NCBI GenBank assembly: GCA_015227615.1
Contig: JAALGZ010000076.1
Coordinates: 38,486 to 102,485, forward strand
Source: Labyrinthula sp. Ha
Taxonomy: Eukaryota; Sar; Bigyra; Labyrinthulida; Labyrinthulaceae
DNA length: 64,000 bases
Reading direction: 5' to 3'
Numbering within the stretch: the first letter of the stretch is position 1; every line of letters begins with the position of its first letter. The translations under genes were made by a program, and so were the position numbers. Under the pieces are notes generated by a model. It did no database searches. It saw only the letters and a program-made list of their open reading frames with translations, and was not told the DNA's origin. Shown one piece after another: positions 1-9,925 of this stretch.

Positions 1-823
1 TTGGCATCAATGATGCATTTGTCTCAGTGGTTATCTCTGGCAATCCCGGAGTTAGCTGAATTGAGGAGTGTTATTATGGAATTTTTCCCTGAAATGAGGG
101 GTAAAAAATCGGAATTGAAAAGAAAAAATGAAAGGATTTCATGAACAGCTGAGCTAACAGCTGCCTTTAGGAAATTCATTAAGACGATTAATATCGCGGC
201 TAAGCAGAAATTGAGTCTGTATGAGAGAACCCAGGATCTTTTGTTGATAACAGATGCTTCTGGCATGTTCTTCAGTTCAATTCTGATGCAAGCCGATTCG
301 TCCGAAAGGAATAAGAAATTGTTAGAGAAAAGGGTGGTTCCGATGATGTTATTTTCTGGGAAGTTCCAGGATTCTCAGGTCAGATGGGGCATTGTGCACA
401 AGGAACTATACCCAACAGTAAAGACTTTTAGTAGGTTTTCATACCTGCTTCCGTTTCACCCTACGCCTATTCAGGTGTACACGGATCATTTGAACCTTAG
501 GGTCATTTTAAAAAAGGGGGGGGTCTGAGATCCACCACGGCCATTTGAATTGATTACAAAGATGAGTCTTAACCTTGCAGCAGGCAGATATAGAGTTACA
601 TCATGTCAAAGGAGAGGACAATGTCTTTGTAGATATGCTGTCTCGATGGGCGGCAACGCCCGAGAGAGAAAAGCACAGAGTTGAAGCAATAAGGGTCATG
701 AGGGCGGCGTTACGTCGTGAAAAATCTGAGTCAGATATCTCTCTGGGACCTAAAGTTTCCATGACTTCGAATGAGAAGAATTATTTTCGAAAAATGTTTA
801 AGCACCCTCGGGAAATAAGATAG
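1..823 (+). pseudogene. Ty3/gypsy pol: RT tail and RNase H (broken)
   Basis: Continues from outside the window. The first frame (frame of base 1) carries the end of a reverse transcriptase followed by the RNase H start: LLLITDASG, then a segment ending in the gypsy-typical KELYPTVKTF and VYTDHLNL. RNase H degrades the RNA strand of the RNA:DNA hybrid in reverse transcription. An in-frame TGA lies at 142-144 and a run of A and G near 510-528 shifts the frame; the next frame resumes with IELHHVKGEDN and ends VDMLSRW, the usual end of gypsy RNase H, and closes at a TAG at 821-823. The order RNase H then integrase downstream is that of Ty3/gypsy, not copia. It is a decayed copy: one frame slip and several point stops. 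Family assignment is firm; the element cannot be functional as read. Confidence 0.85.
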
Positions 824-2168
824 GATTCCGTTAGGGAATGGCATCCTTTGCTGAGTAAGTATTCGAAAAGCAATTCTTCGGGTGAAGGGTTATATAGTCC
901 GTGGTACTTGGAAGATGAAATTTTCCATGGATTGCAACCCGGTGGTGGGTTGGAGATTAAGATAAAAAAACCTAGCCTAGAGGATGAGTACAGTAGGCTG
1001 GCTATGGTAGATACCGAGTCAGCAGTATCTTTGGAAGAAATTAGTAGTTGGGTTTCGTCTCAACGCATGAAGTCAAAAACTACTACACAGGAAGAAGTCA
1101 AGTTGGAGATACCTAGGGTTGGTATCGATGTTATTGTGTCGGAGTTACGTCTGTCTCCTAAAAAAGTGAAAGAGAAATTGACATTTGAAGGGACGCAGGC
1201 CTTAGTCAAGGATCGCATTTCGAGCTTCAATTCTTACTACGAAAGTTCGTGGGATAGGATTTCTAAAGGAGAATTATTGAATGCTCAGAAGCAGGAATCT
1301 CTGGGCGATGGGCTAAAAATTTCGGAGGGGGAGGGGAGAGTGATTATTCCCCAATCATCATTTGAACGCCAGTTGGTGCACATTCATTTGGCTAATAGGC
1401 ATGGGTCTAGGATCCAGGATGTTCCAGAGGTAAGGCGTTTCAAATAGAAGGTGCCACCTAGTTATGGTGAAAAGGTTTCGGCGGAGACGGTGATGCTTGG
1501 TTTAAGGGCCAACTGCATACATTGTAATAGAGCCTCGAAACTGATAAAGTTGAATCTGATAATAGTTATGGAAGCTAGAAGGCCTAAGGAGGTTCTTGTA
1601 GCCGACTTTCTATATGTTAATACTAAGGGTTATATCTTAGTAATTACCGATGTTTTTTCTCGATTCTGCTTTCTTTATCATGCACCTAAGGCTGATGCTG
1701 GAATAGTTGTTAGAACTCTAGGTAAGTTTCATACTTATTGGAGGTTAGAATCAGAGTTCACTCTAGTTACCGATAGAGGTTCTCATTTTGCCAATAGTTT
1801 GTTAGAATTGTTACAGAAGGAGGTTCGATTTACACATAACTACGCGGTGAGTTATGCTAGTTGGATCAATGGGGAGGTAGAAATTGTGCATAGGAAAGGT
1901 TTGAGCTTCTTACGAAGTTTGGTCTCAGAGTTGAGATTACAATGGGATCAATGGCCGGATGTATTTGAGTCAGTGATGACTGCAGTTAATGAAATTCCGT
2001 TGCCTAGTAGGAAACTTCCTGGCATGAAAGAAGCTCCTAGTGCCAACCTTTTGTTCTTGAATACAGATCCATCTAAGGAATATATCGAGACGGAAGCTTT
2101 TTTCAAGATCATTTTTCGGAAAAAAGGGCGAAGAGAACCTGTAATTAATGTCGATAAGGACAGCTTAT
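824..2168 (+). pseudogene. Ty3/gypsy integrase, split by copia insertion
   Basis: Same frame as the end of the RNase H piece. After a charged linker the zinc-binding HHCC module is seen (HIHLANRH near 1380-1400, CIHC near 1522), then the catalytic core: ADFLYVNTKG with the first Asp, VTDRGSHF with the second, and GEVEIVH with the Glu, giving 35 residues between the second Asp and the Glu as expected for DDE integrases. It would join element cDNA to host DNA. A TAG at 1445-1447 interrupts the frame between the two zinc half-sites. The frame is cut at 2168 by a copia element and resumes at 6600; removing it and one copy of CTTAT gives a continuous reading. Integrase identity is secure from the motifs. 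Confidence 0.87.
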
Positions 2169-2306
2169 TATTGTCTTGTATTTAGAATACTAGAAATAGG
2201 GAATAGGGGTTTCACCGAACTGTATTTCCTTAAGCTTTTAACAAAACCACTAAAATATAAAGACAAACTTAAAATACACCTCTTCAATATTAGCAACTAG
2301 TCAACA
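2169..2306 (+). repeat. 5' LTR of copia A
   Basis: Starts TATTGTCTTG and ends TAGTCAACA. The direct-repeat comparison with 6462-6599 and the CTTAT duplication place the outer edge at 2169, so the terminus is TA rather than the usual TG. If the edge is set at the first TG (2172) the target duplication no longer matches. Confidence 0.88.
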
Positions 2307-2318
2307 GGTTAACAACCA
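2307..2318 (+). promoter_or_regulatory. Primer binding site of copia A
   Basis: GGTTAACAACCA directly abuts the 5' LTR. It resembles, with substitutions, the GGTTAACAGCCG found at the same place in copia elements B and C, which is the complement of a tRNA-Asn anticodon arm (CGGCTGTTAACC). Position next to the LTR is the main evidence. Confidence 0.6.
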
Positions 2319-2358
2319 GCAAAAGAATTTTATATTACTTCCCTAAAAAATAAAAAGA

Positions 2359-5300
2359 ATGGGTGATAGTACTTTCAAACTTAACAACCCGCAACAGTAT
2401 AAAAACTGGGTTATTAAAATTAAAAGCTTCCTTCGTGAAGAGGGTGTTTGGCTCAGAGTTTCTAAAGACGAACCTGGTGATGAACTTTACACGGGCAAGT
2501 CAAAAAGATCCCAAGCCAAAATACACACAACTGCAACTAGAATTATTTACCAACATCTTTCAGAAAAGGTAATAGAATCCGTAGGTGACGTTGAAGATCC
2601 AAATACTCTCTGGGAGAGAATAAAGGATATGTATTCTGCTGATGACGTCTCAGAAAGAGACAGACTCAGAAACTTACTATTCAACTCACCCGGGAATACA
2701 GCTTTAGAAAGGATCAATAACTTCGACGTTAATCAGGCACGTTATCAGGAGATAGCGGGAACTCTTAACGACGAGGACAAGATAGCGTGGATCATGAGGA
2801 TCCTAAAACATCCTTTAGTAGACTCGTTGCAGCAACAGCTCAGGCTACATACTAATTTAAGAAAATATTATACAATTTTAAAAGAACTGAGGTTCATCGC
2901 AGTGAAAATAGACAACAATAAAAAATCTTCTAATAACCATTACTCGCAGTCATCGAAACCAAAAAAGAAGTGTGGAAGATGTTGGAGAACTAACCATGTG
3001 ACAAAAAAATGCACGGCTAGAACGTATTGTATTCTTTGTAAGTCAGATAAACATTTTGCACCGGCGTGTCCCGGAGAAGGTGGGAACAAAGAAAATAACG
3101 AAGCAAACACGAGAAACGTAACTCAGCAAGGAGAAGAAACCCAGCAGTCTGAAAGCTTTGAAATAAGAACACAAAAATCTTACAATTCAGAAGAAGATAC
3201 GGAAACTGTGTATGATGAAACTGCAGATGTTTTGGTAGAACATGTCCTAAATACAATAGAAAAAGATAAAAATAAAATACCATTCATCGTAGATTCAGGA
3301 GCAAGTAGCCACGTTTTACCTAAAAGATATATTAGTAAAGCGTTTGAAATAAAAGATGTTCAAGATGGACACGTAAACGTAGTAGGTGGAACGTTGCCAA
3401 TAACTAAAAGAGCCTCGTTCAAAATAAAAACGGATATGAATAAGGTTCTCGTTTTGAAAGATGCAATAGTTCTTGATACAGATACTTGTTTAATAAGTTT
3501 TGGAAAACTTTTAGAGAAAGATCTCAGAATAAAAACTAAAGATAGGAACATTGTTTTCGTAAATGAGGATAATAAAATAGTTTTAACTGCAAAGAAAGAA
3601 GCAAGTAGAGTATTCAAAACAGAAGCAGGATTCATTGATAACGAAAAGATATTTACAATTTCTGAAGTAGAATATTACCACAAACTTTTTGGTCATCCTT
3701 CAGTAAATATATTGAAAAATACTTTAAAGTTTCATAATATAAAAATAAAAGTACCTGATATAGTAAGCTGTGAAGTTTGTTCAAAAACGAAACAACAAAT
3801 AACACCTGTTCATAAACAAAAAGTGTTCAAGGCCAGCAAACCTCTAGAGAGACTGTATTGTGACACTGTATCTTCAACTGTAAGAGGTAAAGCTGGAGGA
3901 CATTATTTTATTGTCGTTACTGACAGCTTCTCTAAATATAGATATGTAGAGAATTTCAGGTCAAAAGATCGTATTCCAGAAAACTTGATAATATTTTTCA
4001 AAAAAGTACAAAGGCTCAGCGAATATAAAATAAAAGAAGTTTATATGGATCAGGGAACTGAATTTAAAAACTCTACTTTGAGAACATACTTTGACCAAGA
4101 GGGTATAAGTTTCAGGTTTAGTCCTGTATATCTACCAGAGGCAAACGGCACCGCTGAAAGAGCCAATGGTAGAATACTACAACTTTCTAGAACGCTCATT
4201 TACGAGTCGAAACTAGAAAAGAAATACTGGACCTACGCGACTAAATACGCAGCGTTCATCAGCAACAATATATCTACTTCTACAGTTGAAACACCTCCAG
4301 TTTTTGTCTTGTTTAAAAGAAAACCACAATTAAACAATCTTTTTATGTTTGGTCAAAAGGTAGTATATAGAATTAAGTAGCCTGAAAATAAGTTTGCAGC
4401 AAGATCCAAGAAAGGAATATATGTTGGGGTAAAAAACACTTCAGCAGAGCACATAATATTGGATGACGCTTCAGGAAAAGAAATATTAGCAAGGGATATT
4501 CGTCCGTTGACAAATAACCTATATAATAAATATAAAAATGAAAATGAAAATACATTGGATCCACAAGTGCAGTTTGACAACCTCAGAAAGGAGGAGAATA
4601 CAGAAGTTCCAGAGGACTGGGTTAGAAGGAGCAACAGAAAAAAAAACCTGTAAGAAGATATGTTGCAAAACAAACCCAGCTAACAGCGTTCGTAGAACAA
4701 GCTTATTCTTTACTGCTAGATCCAACTCAAAGTATCTTTCTTCTGCAAAAGAAAAAGGGAAAGGTACCTAAAAGTTACTCACAGATAAAAAGATACGAAG
4801 ACAGCAAACACTGGTATCAAGCTTATGATAAAGAGCTGGTAAAACTGGAAACAATAGGCGGCTTTTCAAAAATTCCAATACAACAAAAACCACAGGAAGC
4901 TGAAGTCTTGAACCTCGTTGAACTTTACTCTAAGAAATATGACAACGTTCAAAAAAGCATATTTATAAGGTGCGTATAACTGCGAACGGAAAATTTAGCA
5001 GGGCACTTCAACCGACGTATAGTCCAGTAACCAACTTTGAGTGCGTCAGGATGTTTTTCTCAAAAGTGGCACAAAGTAGCTTGCATATCTTTCAACTAGA
5101 TGTATCTACAGCGTACCTAAACGCTAAATTAGAAACAAAAAGATACTATATCCTCCCTCAAAAATACTTCAAGGATCGGGAGAATTTTTATTGGCAAAGC
5201 GAGAAGGCGTTATATGGTCTAAAAGAGTCAGCAAGATGTTGGTATGAGCTTCTGGATTTACGTCTCAGGGAGCTAGGCTTCATCAAATGCCTTATTGAGA

Positions 5301-6292
5301 CCACCATGTACCGATTTGATCAGGATGGCGATGAAGTGTTTCTTATTATATACGTCGATGATATTCTTTTTGCTTGTCAAAATCCGAAGAATGGTAATGC
5401 ACTATTCAACAAATTTAAACAGATCTTCGAGATCAAACATACTGATAATTCCGAGAAGTTCATAGGTTTCGAGATTAAGAAAACATCGAGATGTTATTAT
5501 CTACATATAAAAAATTATATTGAAACAAAAGCGATCACATACGAAGTCGAGAATTCAAAATTCGTTGGGATCCCACATCAATCAGGGTTATATTATGAGC
5601 CCACAGAATCGAAGATTGATCCAAAATACTTTCAGTCGATAATAGGAACACTACTATTTGCAGCGAGAACATGTCGTCCCGATATCGCATGGGCAGTCAA
5701 TCGACTTTCGGTCTTCTCGAAAGCACCAGGAATAGAACATTTAAGACAAGCAAAACGAATACTTAAATATATTTTACACTCAAAACAACTGGCGCTATCA
5801 TTTAAAAGAGACATTAACAAAACGAAAATAGAGGTTTATTGTGACGCTAGTTGGAAAAACGTGCCAGCTAATATGGCGTCTATTGACGGCCATATTATTC
5901 TCTTGAACGGAACTCCGATTATTTGGAAAACAAAGAAACAAGATCTCGTAGCTCAGTCGAGTACAGAGGTAGAAACCATAGGAGTTGCAAGAGGTGTGTC
6001 AATTTTGAAATGGCGCACAAATATTCTGAAGTTTTTGAGGATGAAAACACCTGAAGTTACAGTATTTTCAGACAACCAAGGTGCAATAAAGTTACTAGAA
6101 GGACAAACAATTAGCGGAAGAAGTCGTCATATCGACATAAAATATTTTGTTACACGCTTTGAACTGAAAAGAAATAGTTGGAAAATAAAATACACTGAAG
6201 CAGGAAAAAATTTAGCGGATATATTTACGAAACCGGTCAATAAAGTTATCTTCAAAAACATAGTTCAAAAGTTAATGGACACACTAAAGTAA
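2359..6292 (+). pseudogene. Copia A gag-pol polyprotein (broken)
   Basis: Begins MGDSTFKLNNPQQ 52 bases after the LTR. Gag has two degenerate zinc knuckles (CGRCWRTNHVTKKC, CILCKSDKHFAPAC). The protease motif VDSGASSHVL is at about residue 312; integrase follows with H-H-C-C (KLFGHP, CEVC), DTVSS, MDQGTEF and EANGTAERAN. A TAG at 4378-4380 stops the first frame in the integrase tail; the same frame continues to about 4640, then slips in an A run. A second slip is needed near 4965 to reach the RT-RNase H frame at 4970-6292, which contains YVDDILFA near 5350, YCDASWKN (RNase H) near 5838 and STEVETIG. Order protease-integrase-RT-RNase H is diagnostic for Ty1/copia. The protein could mediate retrotransposition only if those three lesions were absent. 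Confidence 0.9.
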
Positions 6293-6461
6293 ATTAAGAA
6301 ATAGAAAATACAAGTTACAAGTAAAGTTACAAGTTAACTCAAGAAAAAATACAAGAAAAGTTACAAGTAAAATCAAGAAAAGATACAAAAAAGTTACAAG
6401 TCAAGTCAATAAAAAATACGTTTACACCATAGGAGCTATGAAGAGTGGGGAAGTATGAGCA

Positions 6462-6599
6462 TATTGTCTTGTATTTAGAATACTAGAAATAGGGAATAGG
6501 GGTTTCACCGAACTGTATTTTCTTAAGCTTTTAACAAAACCACTAAAATATAAAGACAAACTTAAAATACACCTCTTCAATATTAGCAACTAGTCAACA
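6462..6599 (+). repeat. 3' LTR of copia A
   Basis: Direct repeat of 2169-2306 with about one difference. It follows a purine-rich stretch (GAAGAGTGGGGAAG near 6440) that would serve as second-strand primer, and is followed by the second CTTAT. Confidence 0.88.
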
Positions 6600-7634
6600 C
6601 TTATACCGTCTGTCAAAAGAGTTTCGTCGTGAGCTAGAAGAGATACATAGTCAGGTGGCTGACTAAGTATCGCTCATGAAGAAGAAAAGAAACTATTATT
6701 GAAACAAACGCCAGAAACGAGTCGATAAGGCATATATTCAGTATGTGCCTTGCGATTGGTGTTTATTAAGTTCGAAGAATACACCTAGAGAGAATAATAA
6801 GGTAAAGTTAACTTGGTCAGGACCAGATAGTGTTATTGAATTGCTCTCATCTAACGTGTGTAAAGTAAGGTTGTTAAATGGAGAAACCCAAATTGTGCAT
6901 GTAAGTCGTTTAGACTTCTAGGAACCGGATGACTTTGTGCCTGATGATTCACTCAGGAAACTTTTTAAAAAAAATTGGGAGAGTTGGAGGTTCAGAAATT
7001 CCTCGAAGCTAGATGTTTGAAGGATGAGTACCTTGTTAGAGTTCGATGGAGGGGATTTGAATCTATATATGATACATGGCAGCCGTTGCTTACCATGTAT
7101 CGAGATGTTAAGGAACTTGTGCTTAAGTTTTTATCGGAATAACGAGTTCCCATTAGGAAGAAGCAACTTCGGAGACAGGCCCAGGAGTGGCTTGGTCGGA
7201 AGTTTTCTGTGGAAATTAATGCATCATGAGTTGGGAGATTCCGACCGAGTTTGTTGCACTATCTGAAAGATGAGGAGGACACCAGTCTGTGGGAAACCCT
7301 CCCTGCTAGGAGATGTTTTGTGTCAGACTGGAAGAAAGAGGATCATGAGTTGCTTAGGAATTTGATTCTCAAATTTGGTATGGGAAGTTTTATTCAATTC
7401 GCGAAGTATATGCCTTACAAACCTAAAGCAATGGTTTACTCGTATTTGCAGAGGAAACTTCAGAGAAGGAACTTGGCGCCGTTGAGGGGTCAATTCATTG
7501 ATATTAATTCTGGAAAAGAAACCCGTGAGAGGTTTTCTTTGAAGGAATTAGTGTTTAATAGGAGAGTGGAGTCGTTGAGTTCGGCGAAGACATTTCGGAA
7601 GGAGACTTGTCCGCAAGGAGTAAGTCAAATGTAA
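6600..7634 (+). pseudogene. Gypsy integrase C-terminus, chromodomain and SANT-like segment
   Basis: Resumes the gypsy integrase after copia A. 6601-6968 reads an SH3-like integrase tail (NNKVKLTWSGPDSVIELL, ETQIVHVSRLDF), with stops at 6664, 6700 and 6919. An A run near 6965 shifts the frame; from about 6975 it reads a chromodomain-like segment (EYLVRVRWRGF, then YDTWQPL and a terminal VKELVLKFL), which in chromoviruses targets integration to marked chromatin. After stops at 7140 and 7227 the same frame reads WKKEDHELLRNLILKFG, GSFIQFAKYMP and AMVYSYLQRKL (about 7328-7465), matching the spacing of a Myb/SANT helix-turn-helix. The frame runs on, through a TAA at 7632, into the methyltransferase-like segment. 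The chromodomain call is strong; the SANT call is by pattern only. Confidence 0.72.
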
Positions 7635-8690
7635 AGGAACGATTTCGAACGAAGGAAAAAGGAAGTTGAAACTATGGTCAAAAGCTGTGAAGATAGTATT
7701 ATTAAACTTTATCAAAATCCGGTGTCGAGAGCTGGGATGAAATGTATGTATCTCTTTTACTCACTAGAACTAAGTAGTAATAGTTACCTACACGAAGTCT
7801 TGGACAAAGAATACCCTAAAGAGTTGATTTCAGAAATTGAAGGTATACTTGTTACTCCAGTGGAGTGCGAGTTATCTGGGGAAGTCTTGCCACAGAATTT
7901 GTGCGTGTACAAACTTTTGCGCTTAGACGTCTTTGTGGCAATTTATGTTTAGTTGGTTTTGAAGGAAGTCCTTTTTGGACAAGAAATTGCGTCCCACCTC
8001 GGGATACGCTCTGGTTTACTAAAACTTACAAAGTCGGCAATTTTGATGGAGTGGCCTGGGGATAAGGTGGATTTGTTACTGATGGATCATCCCTGGGCAA
8101 TTGGACAGGAAAACCCAATCAGAGGATTGAGGGTTCCGCACGCGCAGAAACCCGACTCGCAAGTTTTAAGCTTGAATTTTGAAACTTTGAAGGCTTCCTT
8201 CATTGCCGTTTGGGTAATAGATCGAACTTGGGAATTGACTTTGAATGAAATGTTTGATAGGGGATATTTACTCGTTCATATCATTGAATGGATAAAGTTG
8301 GCGCCGAGTGGTAGAATTAGAACATTATTGGAATATTATTACCAACACTCAGCTGAAGCTTTGTTAATTTTTGTCCGAAAGGATGAACGCTTGGTAACAA
8401 GTGTTGTTGAGAAAATCGAATTATTACGAGAGGAAAAGGTGATCTTTGCAGATCGTTTGGTTGAAGGAGTTAAGCCTCGGAAAGCTTATGAATTGTTTTA
8501 AAAGATATTTTCGAAACGGTACCTCAAGGTTGAATTGTTCGCAAGGTGTGCAAATCTGAAATCCGGATGGATTCAGATTGAACTAGAAGTCGACCCTCGA
8601 GTCTCTGATTTAGTTTTTGGGTGCTGCAGACCTAAGAAATCATTGGCTGAAAAGACTAGTGAACAACCTTTTAGAAGAAGAGGAGGGGGA
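7635..8690 (+). pseudogene. MT-A70-like (METTL3/IME4 family) adenine methyltransferase domain in gypsy element, copy 1
   Basis: Same reading frame as the chromodomain and SANT-like segments upstream. The MT-A70 fold is recognised by KVDLLLMDHPWAIG at about 8067-8102 (family motif DPPW, here DHPW at 8085-8096), FIAVWVIDRTWEL and GYLLVHIIEWIK, then YYYQHSAEALLIFVR, VKPRKAYELF (to 8498) and, past a TAA at 8499-8501 but in the same frame, KVELFARCANLKSGW, the family's terminal ELFgR-N-GW signature. Such enzymes transfer a methyl group from SAM to N6 of adenine in RNA or DNA. Stops at 7632, 7950 (TAG) and 8499 break it. It ends at a polypurine tract and LTR, so it is an element gene, in the place where other retroelements carry an extra ORF. 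Activity is doubtful given the stops and the Pro-to-His change. Confidence 0.8.
8673..8690 (+). promoter_or_regulatory. Polypurine tract of the gypsy element
   Basis: Eighteen consecutive purines, AGAAGAAGAGGAGGGGGA, immediately before a TG that starts the presumed 3' LTR. This is the position and composition of the plus-strand primer of LTR retrotransposons. Confidence 0.75.
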
Positions 8691-9047
8691 TGTGTGAAAC
8701 TTATTCTTCGTTCATATTTTGTGCTATTAAATAGAGTTAGTATAGTATTTGAGATTGTAATATTGAGTTACCCATATTTTCCGAGGGTAAAAGTAGGTAG
8801 TTTAGATAGTGGCTGTTTGAGCCATAAAAGAAGATTTAACGTCGAATCTAAAGGTAAAATAAAAGATTGTTGTATTCGTTTCTCCGAATATTAGGATAAC
8901 AATCACTTTGTAGTGCTTTAAACCTTTCGAAAATTGATTCTTTGTTTTGAACTAGATAACTTAACTTCTTCTAAGCTCGTTTGAGAGCACTTGTTTGTAT
9001 CTTTCACTCTGAATTTGTAACCCTTTCGCGAGTCACTTTCTCGGGCA
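8691..9047 (+). repeat. Presumed 3' LTR of the gypsy element
   Basis: Starts TGTGTGAAAC right after the polypurine tract; a TCGGGCA at 9041-9047 is the likely end. The 5' partner lies outside the window, so the right edge is inferred from where homology to the Rpn unit at 54 kb begins (about 9050). An almost identical copy lies at 42580-42936. Confidence 0.6.
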
Positions 9048-9068
9048 ATCTTGTGTTGAAGTTATTAG

Positions 9069-9829
9069 TTACCCGTCTTCTGATAAAATACTAAATTTTT
9101 TTGCAGTATAGTGCAATGCAACTTTTATAAATTCTATGCTGTTTTGGGCAAAATTATCGAATTTTTGGTTTGCTGTTTCCCAAAATGGCAAGAGATCATG
9201 TTTTCCAATATATTTCATAAGATATTCCATTAAAGCTAAATCTGTCTTTCCCTTATCCAAAACAGTTTTGTCGTTTTCTTTTTGCAAGGAAATTAGATTA
9301 AATCTATCAGAACTATGATATGTCGAAGTTAGTTTTTCAATGGAACAGTCTGTAGCTGTAGAGTGGCATTCATTATGACTATCCCAGTCTTGCGTCCCGT
9401 TATAGTAGACCATTTGAAATATAATGGGGTACGAGTTTTCTTGAATTGACTGTTGTTGGTGACTTTCTATAATTGAAATTTCATATTTCCTCATTCTTAG
9501 TAGCATTTTATTATGTTTACTGCTTTGATGCTCTATGTGCAAAATAAGAAATGGTCTTGTTTTAGACTGCAGCAAAATGTCGGCTCTAGTATCTCCTACC
9601 AGTTCAGCTGGAACATTTTCTGTTGTAATAATATAAAGATTGTCGGACGAAAGATTTTCTGTATTCATATAATTTTTAACTTCCCTAGGAAGATGTTTGT
9701 CCAAAATTCTCTCCTTCTGTGTTTATTTTCTAAAGAGTATTTAAAGAGTTGATCATGTTTTGCATTGTTATAAGTAGCATCAAATCTACTGTAATTTTCT
9801 TCTTTCCTCGATTTTCACGTTTTTGGCAT
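9069..9829 (-). pseudogene. Rpn/YhgA-like PD-(D/E)XK nuclease relic, copy 1
   Basis: Reads MPKT at 9829, then a TGA, then in the same frame AKHDQLFKYSLENKHRRREF, the N-terminal signature of the bacterial Rpn (recombination-promoting nuclease, Transposase_31) family. One frame slip near 9708 leads to the main frame: LDKHLPREV, then TRADILLQ and LHIEHQSSKHNKMLLRM (the D...E-x-Q nuclease core), YPIIFQMVYYNGTQDW, and a C-terminal helical region to 9069. In bacteria these proteins are DNA nucleases that promote RecA-independent recombination. It lies 96 bp from an IS element in a 2.5-kb unit repeated across the window. The TGA and the slip occur in the other copies too, so the gene was dead before the unit multiplied. 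Confidence 0.82.
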
Positions 9830-9925
9830 ATGTTAATATTTTGGTTAAGATACTACATTACTGCATATTTTGTAGAACCTACACTAAGCTGTTAAGTGTC
9901 AATTATAAATGAACTAAACTAATAT

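Larger units (their letters stand above)
2169..6599 (+). mobile_element. Copia-type LTR retrotransposon A
   Basis: Two 138-bp direct repeats at 2169-2306 and 6462-6599 flank a gag-pol region with copia domain order (gag, protease, integrase, RT, RNase H). The host bases CTTAT occur at 2164-2168 and again at 6600-6604, a perfect 5-bp target duplication, and the interrupted gypsy integrase reads through when one copy is removed. The LTRs appear to differ at one position (near 2228 versus 6521), so the insertion is fairly young, but the coding region carries one stop and two frame slips. Confidence 0.93.

Noticed and set aside
9702-9724. Bacterial ribosome-binding-site-like AAGGAG before a TTG in the Rpn relic (minus strand)
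   Set aside because: The same bases read in frame as HRRREF, the expected continuation of the Rpn N-terminus (KHDQLFKYSLEN upstream). The apparent late start comes from a one-base slip, not from a real initiation site.
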